From Fidelibacterota bacterium (GTDB taxonomy: Bacteria; Pseudomonadota; Alphaproteobacteria; Rhodospirillales; Rhodospirillaceae): a stretch of DNA of 7,829 bases. Numbering within the stretch: the stretch's first letter is position 1; each line of letters begins with the position of its first letter. The stretch is taken from the NCBI GenBank assembly GCA_947473445.1, contig CANJEU010000084.1:1-7829 (forward strand), given 5' to 3'. Positions 1 through 7,585 of this stretch are shown here, in pieces. The position numbers were made by a program, and so were the translations under genes. Under the pieces are notes generated by a model that was given only the letters and a program-made list of their open reading frames with translations, was not told the origin of the DNA and ran no database searches.

Positions 1-326
1 ATTAATATGTTCGAGGAAGAACTGACCCAATCGGGCACCTTGCTCGTGAAGATCTGGATGCATATCAGCCGGGAAGAGCAGCTCGAGCGATTCAAGGAGC
101 GCTCGAAAGATCCAACTAAGCAGTGGAAGCTGACGCACGATGATTGGCGCAACCGCAAGAACTGGAACGGCTATCTCGCCGCGGCCAATGAGATGCTGAA
201 ACGCACGTCCACCGAGGCTGCGCCCTGGCACATCGTTCCGGCGAACAACAAGAAAGTAGCGCGCATTACCGTGATGGAAACGGTGGCGGACGCGCTTGAG
301 CAGGCGCTTGAGGCGCGTAAACGCAA

Positions 327-330
<4 letters not shown>
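1..330 (+). CDS. ppk2: PPK2-family polyphosphate kinase, C-terminal part (5' end outside window)
   Basis: This is the C-terminal third of a polyphosphate kinase 2 protein, a cytoplasmic enzyme that moves phosphate between polyphosphate and nucleotides. The frame is open from base 1 and the sequence before the first Met (I-N) already fits the family, so the Met at base 7 is internal and the true start lies upstream. Family features visible are the strand and helix LVKIWMHIS, the basic stretch EEQLERFKER, the DP-x-K-x-WKL and DWRNRKNW motifs, the RTST-x3-APW motif, and a closing NKKVARI helix. The Walker A and B motifs of this P-loop kinase belong to the missing N-terminal part, so substrate class (AMP, ADP or NDP) cannot be read here. 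Its stop codon overlaps the start of the ABC transporter gene by 4 bases (ATGA), which suggests cotranscription and translational coupling. Family assignment is firm; the pairing with an ABC ATPase is unusual. Confidence 0.9.
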
Positions 331-1946
<1,616 letters not shown>

Positions 1947-2034
1947 ACCCGGCCGCGACAAACACCGCAATACACGCGACTCGCAACGTTAAAAGTTGCA
2001 ACCGTCTCTGCGCGCTAACCGTTTTAAGGGTATA

Positions 2035-2050
2035 AGGGACGGAGGGACGG
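2035..2050 (+). repeat. Two adjacent copies of an 8-bp purine-rich unit
   Basis: The unit AGGGACGG occurs at 2035-2042 and again at 2043-2050 with no gap, followed by two further Gs. It lies about 90 bases after the ABC transporter stop. The repeat is exact, but it is short and may be a chance or slippage product; no function is inferred. Confidence 0.6.
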
Positions 2051-2133
2051 GGAATCAGGTTTCCTTTGTTTTCAAGCATTTATCATCGAAAGGGGGCGCG
2101 TTACACGCCGCGCCATCTAAGATTCAGATACTG

Positions 2134-2162
2134 TTAATATAGACGCACGACCATCGTATAAT
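2134..2162 (+). promoter_or_regulatory. Candidate sigma-70-type promoter created by the tandem duplication
   Basis: A perfect -10 hexamer TATAAT lies at 2157-2162. It exists only because the last TA of repeat copy 1 abuts the TAATAT of copy 2. A 17-base spacer upstream is TTAATA (2134-2139), matching four of six bases of the TTGACA -35 consensus. Transcription would begin near 2169, leaving a leader of about 87 bases before the small ORF at 2256. The hexamers and spacing are seen directly; promoter activity is inferred. Alphaproteobacterial promoters often depart from the E. coli consensus, which lowers confidence. Confidence 0.4.
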
Positions 2163-2182
2163 ATAGACGCACGACCATCGTA
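2135..2182 (+). repeat. Exact 24-bp tandem duplication
   Basis: Two identical 24-bp units lie head to tail at 2135-2158 and 2159-2182. Each begins TAATATAGACGC and ends GACCATCGTA. Identity stops exactly at both outer edges, so there are two copies and no partial third copy. The unit is a multiple of neither the codon nor the helical turn in an obvious way, and the DNA is non-coding. Perfect identity points to a recent duplication or to active selection on both copies. Confidence 0.97.
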
Positions 2183-2224
2183 ACTACCGTGTAACTTTGC
2201 TATCTTGGGACGTCCGGAGTTGAG

Positions 2225-2236
2225 GGGTTTCGACCC
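2225..2236 (+). other. Short UUCG-loop hairpin in the leader RNA
   Basis: GGGT pairs with ACCC around a TTCG loop, just upstream of the ribosome-binding site of the small ORF. A competing outer pairing of TCCGG (2213-2217) with CCGGA (2235-2239) is possible. The stem is only 4 bp, so this is a weak candidate for an mRNA structure that affects translation start. Confidence 0.3.
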
Positions 2237-2255
2237 GGATGAATGAGGGGCAAGA

Positions 2256-2405
2256 ATGCTTCGAACGATTTCCGATCACATGGCGCTGAAGAGCGTGATG
2301 TTCAGGACGCAAGGCGCCGCCGTTCCGAGCATGACGCCGGGGGCGCGGACCACGCCGCGCCGTGAGTCGCCAGCAGCGTCAACAGAACTATTTTCCATCA
2401 GGTAG
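2256..2405 (+). CDS. Possible 49-residue leader ORF, unknown function
   Basis: This short ORF begins with ATG preceded by a good Shine-Dalgarno run, GAGGGG at 2245-2250, with 5 bases between. It ends with TAG at 2403-2405, only 6 bases before the DUF1501 start. The predicted peptide is rich in Thr, Ser, Pro and Arg (starting MLRTISDHMALKS) and has no Cys, signal peptide or membrane segment; I do not recognise it. Third codon positions are mostly G or C over the first two thirds, as in real genes nearby, then less so. The DUF1501 gene itself has only a weak ribosome site (AGG triplets within 2400-2406), which overlaps this ORF's stop, so termination here could feed ribosomes to DUF1501. Two overlapping alternatives start at 2239 (16 codons) and 2243 (40 codons), both with poorer ribosome sites. 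It could also be meaningless leader sequence. Confidence 0.35.
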   Translation: MLRTISDHMALKSVMFRTQGAAVPSMTPGARTTPRRESPAASTELFSIR

Positions 2406-2411
2406 GTAGCA

Positions 2412-3626
2412 ATGAACATTTCCAGGCGGAGCCTTCTTTCCGGGATTTCCGCAAGCGCGGGCCTTGCGATCGCACCGGGCGTGAATGTTTCCTTCGCGGC
2501 CGAAGGCGCGCCGCCGCGCGACGTGCTCGTTGTGCTGTTCCAACGCGGCGCCTGCGACTGGCTGCAAATGCTGGCTCCCGCGGGCGATCCCAACTACATC
2601 GCCAATCGGCCGTCGATCCGCGTGCAGACAACGGGCGCAACCGCCGGCATCGGCCTCGCGACCTTGGACAGCGTCGATCTTTATCTGAGCGCAAGCGCGC
2701 CGGAACTCAAAACGCTCTATGACTCTGGCAAGCTGGCGTTCGTGCATGCCACAGGGCTCTACACCAACGACCGCAGCCACTTTACTTGCCAAGCCAATAT
2801 GGAAAAGGGCGTCGCGGACGCGGACCCCGCCCAAAATACCGGCTGGCTCACGCGTCATACCGCATCGATTGGGGTGCAAGCCGACCTTGGCGTCGTTAGC
2901 CAGGGCTCGACCAACCCAATTTCTCTTCTCGGTCAGCCGGCGGCGGTCGCCGTTTCGAACCCGACGACCTTCAACATTTCGGGCGGCACGACCAATGCCA
3001 CCATCATGCGCCTTATGAATACCAGCGGCACCGCGACACCTTACAAGACGGCGGCGCTCAAGACGCTCAACACCATCCAGGATGTCCAAGCCGGTCTTAC
3101 GGGCTTCCAAGACACTTCGGGCACGGCCGGATACACCGCGGGCGCACTTTCGACCTCGCTGCGCTCGGTCGGCCGCCTGATCCGCATGAACGTCGGCGTC
3201 GATGTCGTCACGGTCGATTACGGCGGTTGGGATATGCACAACAACCTGGTCAGCGAATTCAACACACGGACGGTCGAATTCTCACGCGCGATCAGCGCGT
3301 TCTGGACCGATATGGCGGACTACCGCGATCGCATCACCCTTGTGACCATGACCGAATTCGGCCGGCGCTTCCGCGAGAACGGCACGCAGGGCACCGACCA
3401 TGGTTCGGCATCCGGCATGTTGGTGCTGGGCGGCAATGTAAACGGCGGACGCGTTTATGGCCGTTGGCCCGGCCTTGCCGCCAACCAACTTGATAGCGGC
3501 GATTTCGCCGTCACGACCGATTACCGCCAGGTGCTGGCCGAGATTTTGGTGAAGCGCCACGCTGAAACCAAACTCAACACCGTGTTCCCGACGATCACTT
3601 ATGCCCCGCTCGGGCTGATCGCCTAA
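2412..3626 (+). CDS. DUF1501 family protein with Tat signal peptide
   Basis: This 404-residue protein belongs to the DUF1501 family, which is related to the alkaline phosphatase/sulfatase superfamily and has no established reaction. The N-terminus is a Tat signal: SRRSLLSG at residues 4-11, a mild hydrophobic stretch to about 26, and a likely cleavage near the SFA-A sequence at 27-30, so the folded protein should be exported. Family motifs follow in order: LFQRGACDWLQML after the signal, GGWDMH at 271-276, TEFGRR at 314-319, and GTDHGSA at 327-333 with a GG-x-V-x-GGRVYG segment after it. The Asp and His residues in these motifs are the metal-site candidates by analogy with the superfamily. 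Length is normal for the family. It sits 6 bases after a small ORF and 77 bases before a DUF1800 gene, the usual partner. A hairpin at 3667-3681 lies between the two genes. Confidence 0.93.
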   Translation: MNISRRSLLSGISASAGLAIAPGVNVSFAAEGAPPRDVLVVLFQRGACDWLQMLAPAGDPNYIANRPSIRVQTTGATAGIGLATLDSVDLYLSASAPELKTLYDSGKLAFVHATGLYTNDRSHFTCQANMEKGVADADPAQNTGWLTRHTASIGVQADLGVVSQGSTNPISLLGQPAAVAVSNPTTFNISGGTTNATIMRLMNTSGTATPYKTAALKTLNTIQDVQAGLTGFQDTSGTAGYTAGALSTSLRSVGRLIRMNVGVDVVTVDYGGWDMHNNLVSEFNTRTVEFSRAISAFWTDMADYRDRITLVTMTEFGRRFRENGTQGTDHGSASGMLVLGGNVNGGRVYGRWPGLAANQLDSGDFAVTTDYRQVLAEILVKRHAETKLNTVFPTITYAPLGLIA

Positions 3627-3666
3627 TGCAGTTCGCCTCATTTAGCTTGTCCGTTTCACTCGTATT

Positions 3667-3681
3667 GCCGGAATCTCCGGC
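3667..3681 (+). other. Intercistronic hairpin between the DUF1501 and DUF1800 genes
   Basis: GCCGGA pairs perfectly with TCCGGC around a 3-base ATC loop, ending 22 bases before the DUF1800 start codon. No T tract follows, so it is not a typical terminator. It could protect the upstream message from 3' decay and so set the ratio of the two proteins, but this is inference from position alone. Confidence 0.4.
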
Positions 3682-3703
3682 GCACATCTGTTAAGAGGGC
3701 AGA

Positions 3704-5311
3704 ATGCCAACCCAATATCGCATCGCGCTAAATCGGGTGACGTTCGGCGCGCGGGACCGCGACGAGACCAATCTCAATTTCAACGGATGGGACGTCTGGA
3801 TCGACAACCAGCTGAACGCCCCGCCCGGTGACGATCCCGATCTCGCCGCGCATATTGCCGCGCAGACGATGCTCATCCGCTACGCCGCCGGCGATCCTTC
3901 GCGGCCGCGCGAAACCTGGCCCGCGGTCGATGAGATGCGGCCGCTTAATTATATCAATTACTCGCCGGCCCAACTTTGGGAGATTCACCGTAACGCAGGC
4001 GGCTCGGTGTCGTTCAGCGAACGCACCCGCGTTCGTCAGGAACTGGCGGCGGCGACGTGGATTCGCAACACGCACAGCCGCTATCAGCTGCGCGAGTTCA
4101 TGGTCGACTTCTGGCATAACCATTTCAATATCAGTAAAAATGAAGCCGAGCCCGCGACGGTGCTGCTGCCGGCATTCGACCGCGACGCCATTCGCGCCAA
4201 TGTGTTCGGCAACTTCCGTAAGCTGCTCGAGGCCACGGCGACTTCGGGCTCGATGCTGATCTATCTCGATAACTATCTCAGCACCTCGACCACGCCCAAC
4301 GAGAACTATGCCCGCGAGATCATCGAACTCCACACCTTGGGCGGAGCGGCCTATTTGGGCGTCGGCGATACCGCCCCCGTGCCCACCGAAAACGGGCTTT
4401 TCGGGAACGGCGTACCCATCGGTTTCACAGACCAAGACGTCCTGCAAGCCTCGCGCGCGCTGTCGGGCTGGACGATTAAGTATGGTCAGCGCGACGCCGC
4501 CAACGCCGTACTGCCGAACACCGGCGAGTTCATCTACAACGCACGTCAGCATAATTTGAATGCCGGCGTCTTCCTCGGCCGGAACATCAATGCGCTGCGT
4601 GCCGATATGGAGCAGGGCCGCGCCGTGCTCGATGCGATCGCCGCTCATCCCGCCACGGCACGGCATGTGGTCGGCCGCTTGATGCGCCGGATCTTCGGCG
4701 ATAATCCGCCGGCGACCGCGACCGCCCGCGGCATCGCCGCCTTCACCGCGCATCACGACGCACCCGATCAGATTGCGCGAGTCCTTCGCGCAATCCTCGT
4801 CGATGGCCTGGAAATATTCACCGCGCCGCCGGCAAAGGTCCGCCGCCCCTATGAACGAATCATCGCGATGCTGCGCACCACCGAGAGCGTTTTGAATGCA
4901 GGTACAACGATGCTCAGCGCACTCGATGCTCTCGGCGATGGGCTTTTTGCCTGGGCATCGCCCGATGGGCGCCCGGACTTCGATGACTATTGGCTAGCGA
5001 CCGGTGCAAACCTCTCGACCTGGAATCTCCTCTTCCAGGTTCCAAACTGGCGCGAAGTGCAGACGACATTGACGGCCCAAACGCCGACGCACGCGGCAAC
5101 GTCGGCGACGATGACAGTTGAGTACTGGGTCAACCGCATGGTCGGGGGTTTCTTGTCGCCGGAGAATATGAATGTGCTGATCGCCGATCAGGCCGGGGAT
5201 AGCGGCGCGCCCGCCGCCATTCGCGGACGCCGATCAGCGGCAACCATCGAAAATGCGTACAGGCGTCTCGTCAGTTTAATCGCCACGTCCGAAGGCTTCT
5301 CCGTTCGCTAG
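3704..5311 (+). CDS. DUF1800 family protein, no signal peptide
   Basis: This 535-residue protein is a DUF1800 member, a family of unknown biochemical function that commonly neighbours DUF1501. Recognisable family segments are RIALNRVTFG near the N-terminus (6-15), VDFWHNHFNIS at 134-144, MLIYLDNYLS at 184-193, PNENYAREIIELHTLGG at 198-214, the DVLQASRALSGW helix at 245-256, and the FGDNPP segment at 331-336. The start is well fixed: GAGGG (3695-3699) lies 4 bases upstream of the ATG, and an in-frame TAA at 3692-3694 leaves no room for a longer N-terminus. The chain therefore starts straight in the first conserved motif and has no signal peptide or membrane helix, unlike its DUF1501 neighbour. 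Length is typical. A 10-bp inverted repeat lies inside the gene at 4771-4795. A strong terminator follows 25 bases after the stop. Family call is firm, function unknown. Confidence 0.92.
   Translation: MPTQYRIALNRVTFGARDRDETNLNFNGWDVWIDNQLNAPPGDDPDLAAHIAAQTMLIRYAAGDPSRPRETWPAVDEMRPLNYINYSPAQLWEIHRNAGGSVSFSERTRVRQELAAATWIRNTHSRYQLREFMVDFWHNHFNISKNEAEPATVLLPAFDRDAIRANVFGNFRKLLEATATSGSMLIYLDNYLSTSTTPNENYAREIIELHTLGGAAYLGVGDTAPVPTENGLFGNGVPIGFTDQDVLQASRALSGWTIKYGQRDAANAVLPNTGEFIYNARQHNLNAGVFLGRNINALRADMEQGRAVLDAIAAHPATARHVVGRLMRRIFGDNPPATATARGIAAFTAHHDAPDQIARVLRAILVDGLEIFTAPPAKVRRPYERIIAMLRTTESVLNAGTTMLSALDALGDGLFAWASPDGRPDFDDYWLATGANLSTWNLLFQVPNWREVQTTLTAQTPTHAATSATMTVEYWVNRMVGGFLSPENMNVLIADQAGDSGAPAAIRGRRSAATIENAYRRLVSLIATSEGFSVR
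4771..4795 (+). repeat. Perfect 10-bp inverted repeat inside the DUF1800 gene
   Basis: The arms GATTGCGCGA (4771-4780) and TCGCGCAATC (4786-4795) are exact reverse complements with a 5-base loop. They encode residues about 356-364 (QIARVLRAI). In RNA this would be a stable hairpin; in DNA it is a palindrome that a protein could bind. It may simply reflect codon choice in an Ile-Ala-Arg/Arg-Ala-Ile stretch. Confidence 0.55.
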
Positions 5312-5336
5312 CCCTTCGTTCACGCGCCCAGATACG

Positions 5337-5373
5337 CGAAGGCCGCGGGTCGCTCCGCGGCCTTCGTTTTTTT
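5337..5373 (+). terminator. Rho-independent terminator of the DUF1501-DUF1800 transcript
   Basis: A perfect 12-bp GC-rich stem (CGAAGGCCGCGG at 5337-5348, its complement at 5355-5366) with a 6-base loop is followed directly by seven Ts. It begins 25 bases after the DUF1800 stop. The minus-strand side lacks a matching T run, so it should work mainly for the plus-strand genes and shield the convergent iron permease gene, which ends at 5392. Confidence 0.95.
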
Positions 5374-5391
5374 GCCCCTGCACGCCAAAGA

Positions 5392-7389
5392 TCAGGCTGC
5401 GGCGCGGGGCGGCTCATTGGCGGCGCTGCGGGTGTTGTAGATATACCCAAGCACGATCACGACGATGACCGCGAGTTGGGCCATCAGTGAATAAAGCGAC
5501 GGGTAAACGCCAAGCACCTCAAAACGCGGGAAGTTCACGAGACTTGGCGGCAGGTATCCGCCCTCCTGTAGAGCGGCCACGCCCTTGCCCGCCATGACGA
5601 TGGCTAGGAGCGCGACAAGCGCCGAACTGACGGCGAAGAACTGCGAAATCGGCAGGCGGCGGCTGGTGCGCAGCATCACCACCGTGATGACCACCAGCAC
5701 GGCCACGCCGGCGAAGAAGCCGCCGATGATCGCGCCCACGTTCCCGCGCGCCCACAGCGCGACATAGAAAAGAATGGTTTCGAACACTTCGCGATAGACC
5801 GCCACAAATGCGAGGCCAAACAGGAACCAGGCCGAACGTTTGCTTAAGGCTGATGAGATCTGATCCTTGAGGTAGGACTGCCAGCGGCCGGCAAGGCTTT
5901 TGCCGTGCATCCAGATGCCAACGCCGATCAGGATGGTTGCCGCAAACAAGGCCGCGAAACCCTCCGTCGCTTCGCGGCTGGCGCCGTCGATATCGAGGAC
6001 ATACGCCGCGATCCCCCAGGTGATAAGGCCGGCGACCAGCGCCGAAGCCCATCCACCGTGGACGTACGGGAGCACGTCGCGCCGATCTACCTTGGACAGG
6101 AAACCAATCATGGCCACGACCACGAGCAGCGCTTCGACTCCTTCGCGGACAAGGATGGTGAAGGCGCCGAGGAACGCGGCCGTGCTGTCATCGGCCGACG
6201 GCGCAAGCGCGGCGTCGGTGGCGTCAAACAGGCCGCGCAGAACATCGGCCTGAGCAACGACGTCGGACACCGGTGCGCCGGCGCCGATCCGGGTGCGATA
6301 CTCGCCCATGGCGGTTTCCACGCGTACGAGCAGATTTGCGTCGCGCGTACGCAGCAGGGCCTCAATTGGCTCAAAGCCATCAAGGTAGGATGAAAGCGCA
6401 AGCGCGCCTGCGGCCTTCGCATCGCCAGCCTGATAGGCCTTCACGCTTTCGGCCAATCGCGCCCGCGCGATCGAAAGGCCGCCTTCGGCCGGGCGGTCCG
6501 CCACAGCGGGCTGACCGCGCAAATAGGCGTTCACCGCGCGCGCCTGCTCGGCGCCGATGACACCGGCCAGCTTTTCTTCGGTGACGGCGGTGAGGGTCGC
6601 TAGATCGGGCACCGCGGCGCGTACCGCCGGATTGGCCTGCCAGAGTTTCTCGCCTTCGGCGGCGAGGGCGGGCGGAGCCGACATATTGCCGACATAGAAG
6701 GCCAGCGCCCAGCGCTGATCTTCGGGCAACACATCGAAGCTGGCCATGCCGGTATCGGCAACGCCTTGTGTAATCACTTCATAGAGCGCGTAGGCGCTGC
6801 GCACACGGGCGCGCGCATGGTCGGTGAAATCGATGGGTGGCGGATCGAGGTGAGCGCCAGTCTCGCCGTCGCCTTTGCCTTCCATGCCGTGGCACGCCCC
6901 GCATTGCTCGCGGTAAAGGGCGGCGGCCTGCGTGAGATCGGGCGCTTTGGCGGGCGCCACCGGAATGGGATAGAGCGAAACAAGCGCCGCACTCAGCGCA
7001 TTGGAACGCTGCGCGACTTCGGACGGAGGCGCCTTGGCGGCGATAGCGCTTTGCAGCGCTTCAGCTTGGGTCAGGAGCGCGCTATGTCCGTCGCGGGCGG
7101 GCATACCGGCGAGCCGCGTGCGCACCGTGGCCGCAAACTCGGTCATTTCGGCATATTCGCCGTCGTTCTTCACCGCGCCGTCGGCCACGGCTTCGACGTA
7201 ATCGACGGCGATGTAATCGACGAGCTGCCAGATCTGGCGCACGTCGGTGATGAGGTCGTGCGCGGGCGCCGCAGGCGCGGCGGTATCTTGCGCCATGGCC
7301 GGTGAGACAGACGGTGCGATGACGACAGCGGCCAACAATGCCGCAACCATCGTCAATGTCTTCAAACCCCAATCCCGTCGCGCGCGCAT
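5392..7389 (-). CDS. Cytochrome c / FTR1 fusion iron permease
   Basis: This 665-residue protein is a high-affinity iron permease of the FTR1 type with an extracytoplasmic redox part fused in front. A Sec signal peptide ends near AMA-Q (31-34). A helical stretch (about 42-140) leads to a class I c-type cytochrome domain (about 153-237) with the haem site CGACH at 163-167 and likely axial Met215 in GVADTGM. Another helical segment (about 305-395), with AYQAGD and YLDGFEPIEALL, resembles parts of the iron-binding EfeO/imelysin-like proteins. The permease (about 401-651) has about seven membrane helices. Its iron-pathway motifs are REGVE at 415-419 and REVFE at 533-537; the second keeps the R-E-x-x-E pattern. 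The ATG has GAAGGG 7 bases upstream and an in-frame stop close by. The cytochrome may pass electrons from Fe(II) oxidation coupled to uptake, by analogy with yeast Fet3/Ftr1; this is inference. The fusion architecture is known in proteobacteria. Confidence 0.92.
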   Translation of the reverse strand: MRARRDWGLKTLTMVAALLAAVVIAPSVSPAMAQDTAAPAAPAHDLITDVRQIWQLVDYIAVDYVEAVADGAVKNDGEYAEMTEFAATVRTRLAGMPARDGHSALLTQAEALQSAIAAKAPPSEVAQRSNALSAALVSLYPIPVAPAKAPDLTQAAALYREQCGACHGMEGKGDGETGAHLDPPPIDFTDHARARVRSAYALYEVITQGVADTGMASFDVLPEDQRWALAFYVGNMSAPPALAAEGEKLWQANPAVRAAVPDLATLTAVTEEKLAGVIGAEQARAVNAYLRGQPAVADRPAEGGLSIARARLAESVKAYQAGDAKAAGALALSSYLDGFEPIEALLRTRDANLLVRVETAMGEYRTRIGAGAPVSDVVAQADVLRGLFDATDAALAPSADDSTAAFLGAFTILVREGVEALLVVVAMIGFLSKVDRRDVLPYVHGGWASALVAGLITWGIAAYVLDIDGASREATEGFAALFAATILIGVGIWMHGKSLAGRWQSYLKDQISSALSKRSAWFLFGLAFVAVYREVFETILFYVALWARGNVGAIIGGFFAGVAVLVVITVVMLRTSRRLPISQFFAVSSALVALLAIVMAGKGVAALQEGGYLPPSLVNFPRFEVLGVYPSLYSLMAQLAVIVVIVLGYIYNTRSAANEPPRAAA

Positions 7390-7414
7390 AAACGTACCCT
7401 TCGCCCAATCTCAA

Positions 7415-7446
7415 CGAATACCCAGCTCAATTGGTGTATTGCAATT
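7415..7446 (-). promoter_or_regulatory. Candidate promoter/operator of the iron permease gene
   Basis: The DNA just upstream of the permease start is AT-rich. Read on the minus strand it holds TTGCAA, an 18-base gap and TATTCG, a weak -35/-10 pair. On the plus strand it holds CAATT at 7428-7432 and 7442-7446, and CAAT-N6-ATTG at 7428-7441. An iron-responsive regulator such as Fur, Irr or RirA would be expected here from the gene's function, but I cannot match any of their boxes with certainty. Confidence 0.25.
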
Positions 7447-7502
7447 AAGAATGGCTCGCAAGGTAATTTGGGGGATACAGCGTTCCCCTTCGCCGCAAAA
7501 TA

Positions 7503-7540
7503 ATAAGACCCGCGCTATGGTTAAGTAGCGCGGGTCTTAT
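7503..7540 (-). terminator. Rho-independent terminator of the csbD-like gene
   Basis: A perfect 15-bp stem (ATAAGACCCGCGCTA at 7503-7517, its complement at 7526-7540) encloses an 8-base loop. Read on the minus strand, the hairpin ends in TCTTAT and continues TATTTTG, giving a T-rich tail; read on the plus strand, no T run follows. It therefore ends the CsbD gene transcript, 45 bases after that gene's stop, and separates it from the iron permease gene downstream. Confidence 0.85.
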
Positions 7541-7585
7541 CCAAGCACGTAGAACGCCTGGGACTACGGGTTAAACGCGACGGCT

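Larger units (their letters stand above)
1947..2255 (+). other. Intergenic region and 5' leader of the DUF1501 transcript
   Basis: I see no convincing gene in this stretch. It holds an AGGGACGG tandem pair (2035-2050), a weak stem-loop (GCAAC/GTTGC at 1983-1999), a GC hairpin with GGCGCG/CGCGCC arms (2095-2114), the 24-bp tandem duplication (2135-2182), and a small GGGT-TTCG-ACCC hairpin (2225-2236) in the likely leader RNA. Base composition is visibly richer in A/T than the flanking genes, as expected for regulatory DNA. No hairpin here is followed by a T tract, so the ABC transporter transcript has no obvious rho-independent end. Confidence 0.6.

Noticed and set aside
1983..1999. Terminator for the ABC transporter gene
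   Set aside because: The GCAAC/GTTGC stem is only 5 bp, A/T-containing, and is followed by a mixed sequence with no T run.
2135..2182. CRISPR array
   Set aside because: The two 24-bp units are directly adjacent with no spacers, there are only two copies, and no cas gene is present.
2388..3239. Minus-strand open frame of 283 codons opposite the DUF1501 gene
   Set aside because: The plus-strand frame carries the Tat signal and all DUF1501 motifs; the antisense product is Arg/Ala/Gly/His-rich filler with no recognisable domain.
3728..4756. Minus-strand open frame of 342 codons opposite the DUF1800 gene
   Set aside because: The DUF1800 motifs lie on the plus strand throughout this span; the antisense frame is an artefact of codon bias.
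5312..5391. Bidirectional terminator serving the iron permease gene as well
   Set aside because: The stem is symmetric, but the minus-strand exit side has no T tract, so only plus-strand termination is supported.
7477..7505. General-stress (EcfG-type) promoter upstream of the iron permease
   Set aside because: A GGAAC motif occurs on the minus strand at about 7485-7481, but no CGTT -10 motif lies 16-17 bases downstream.
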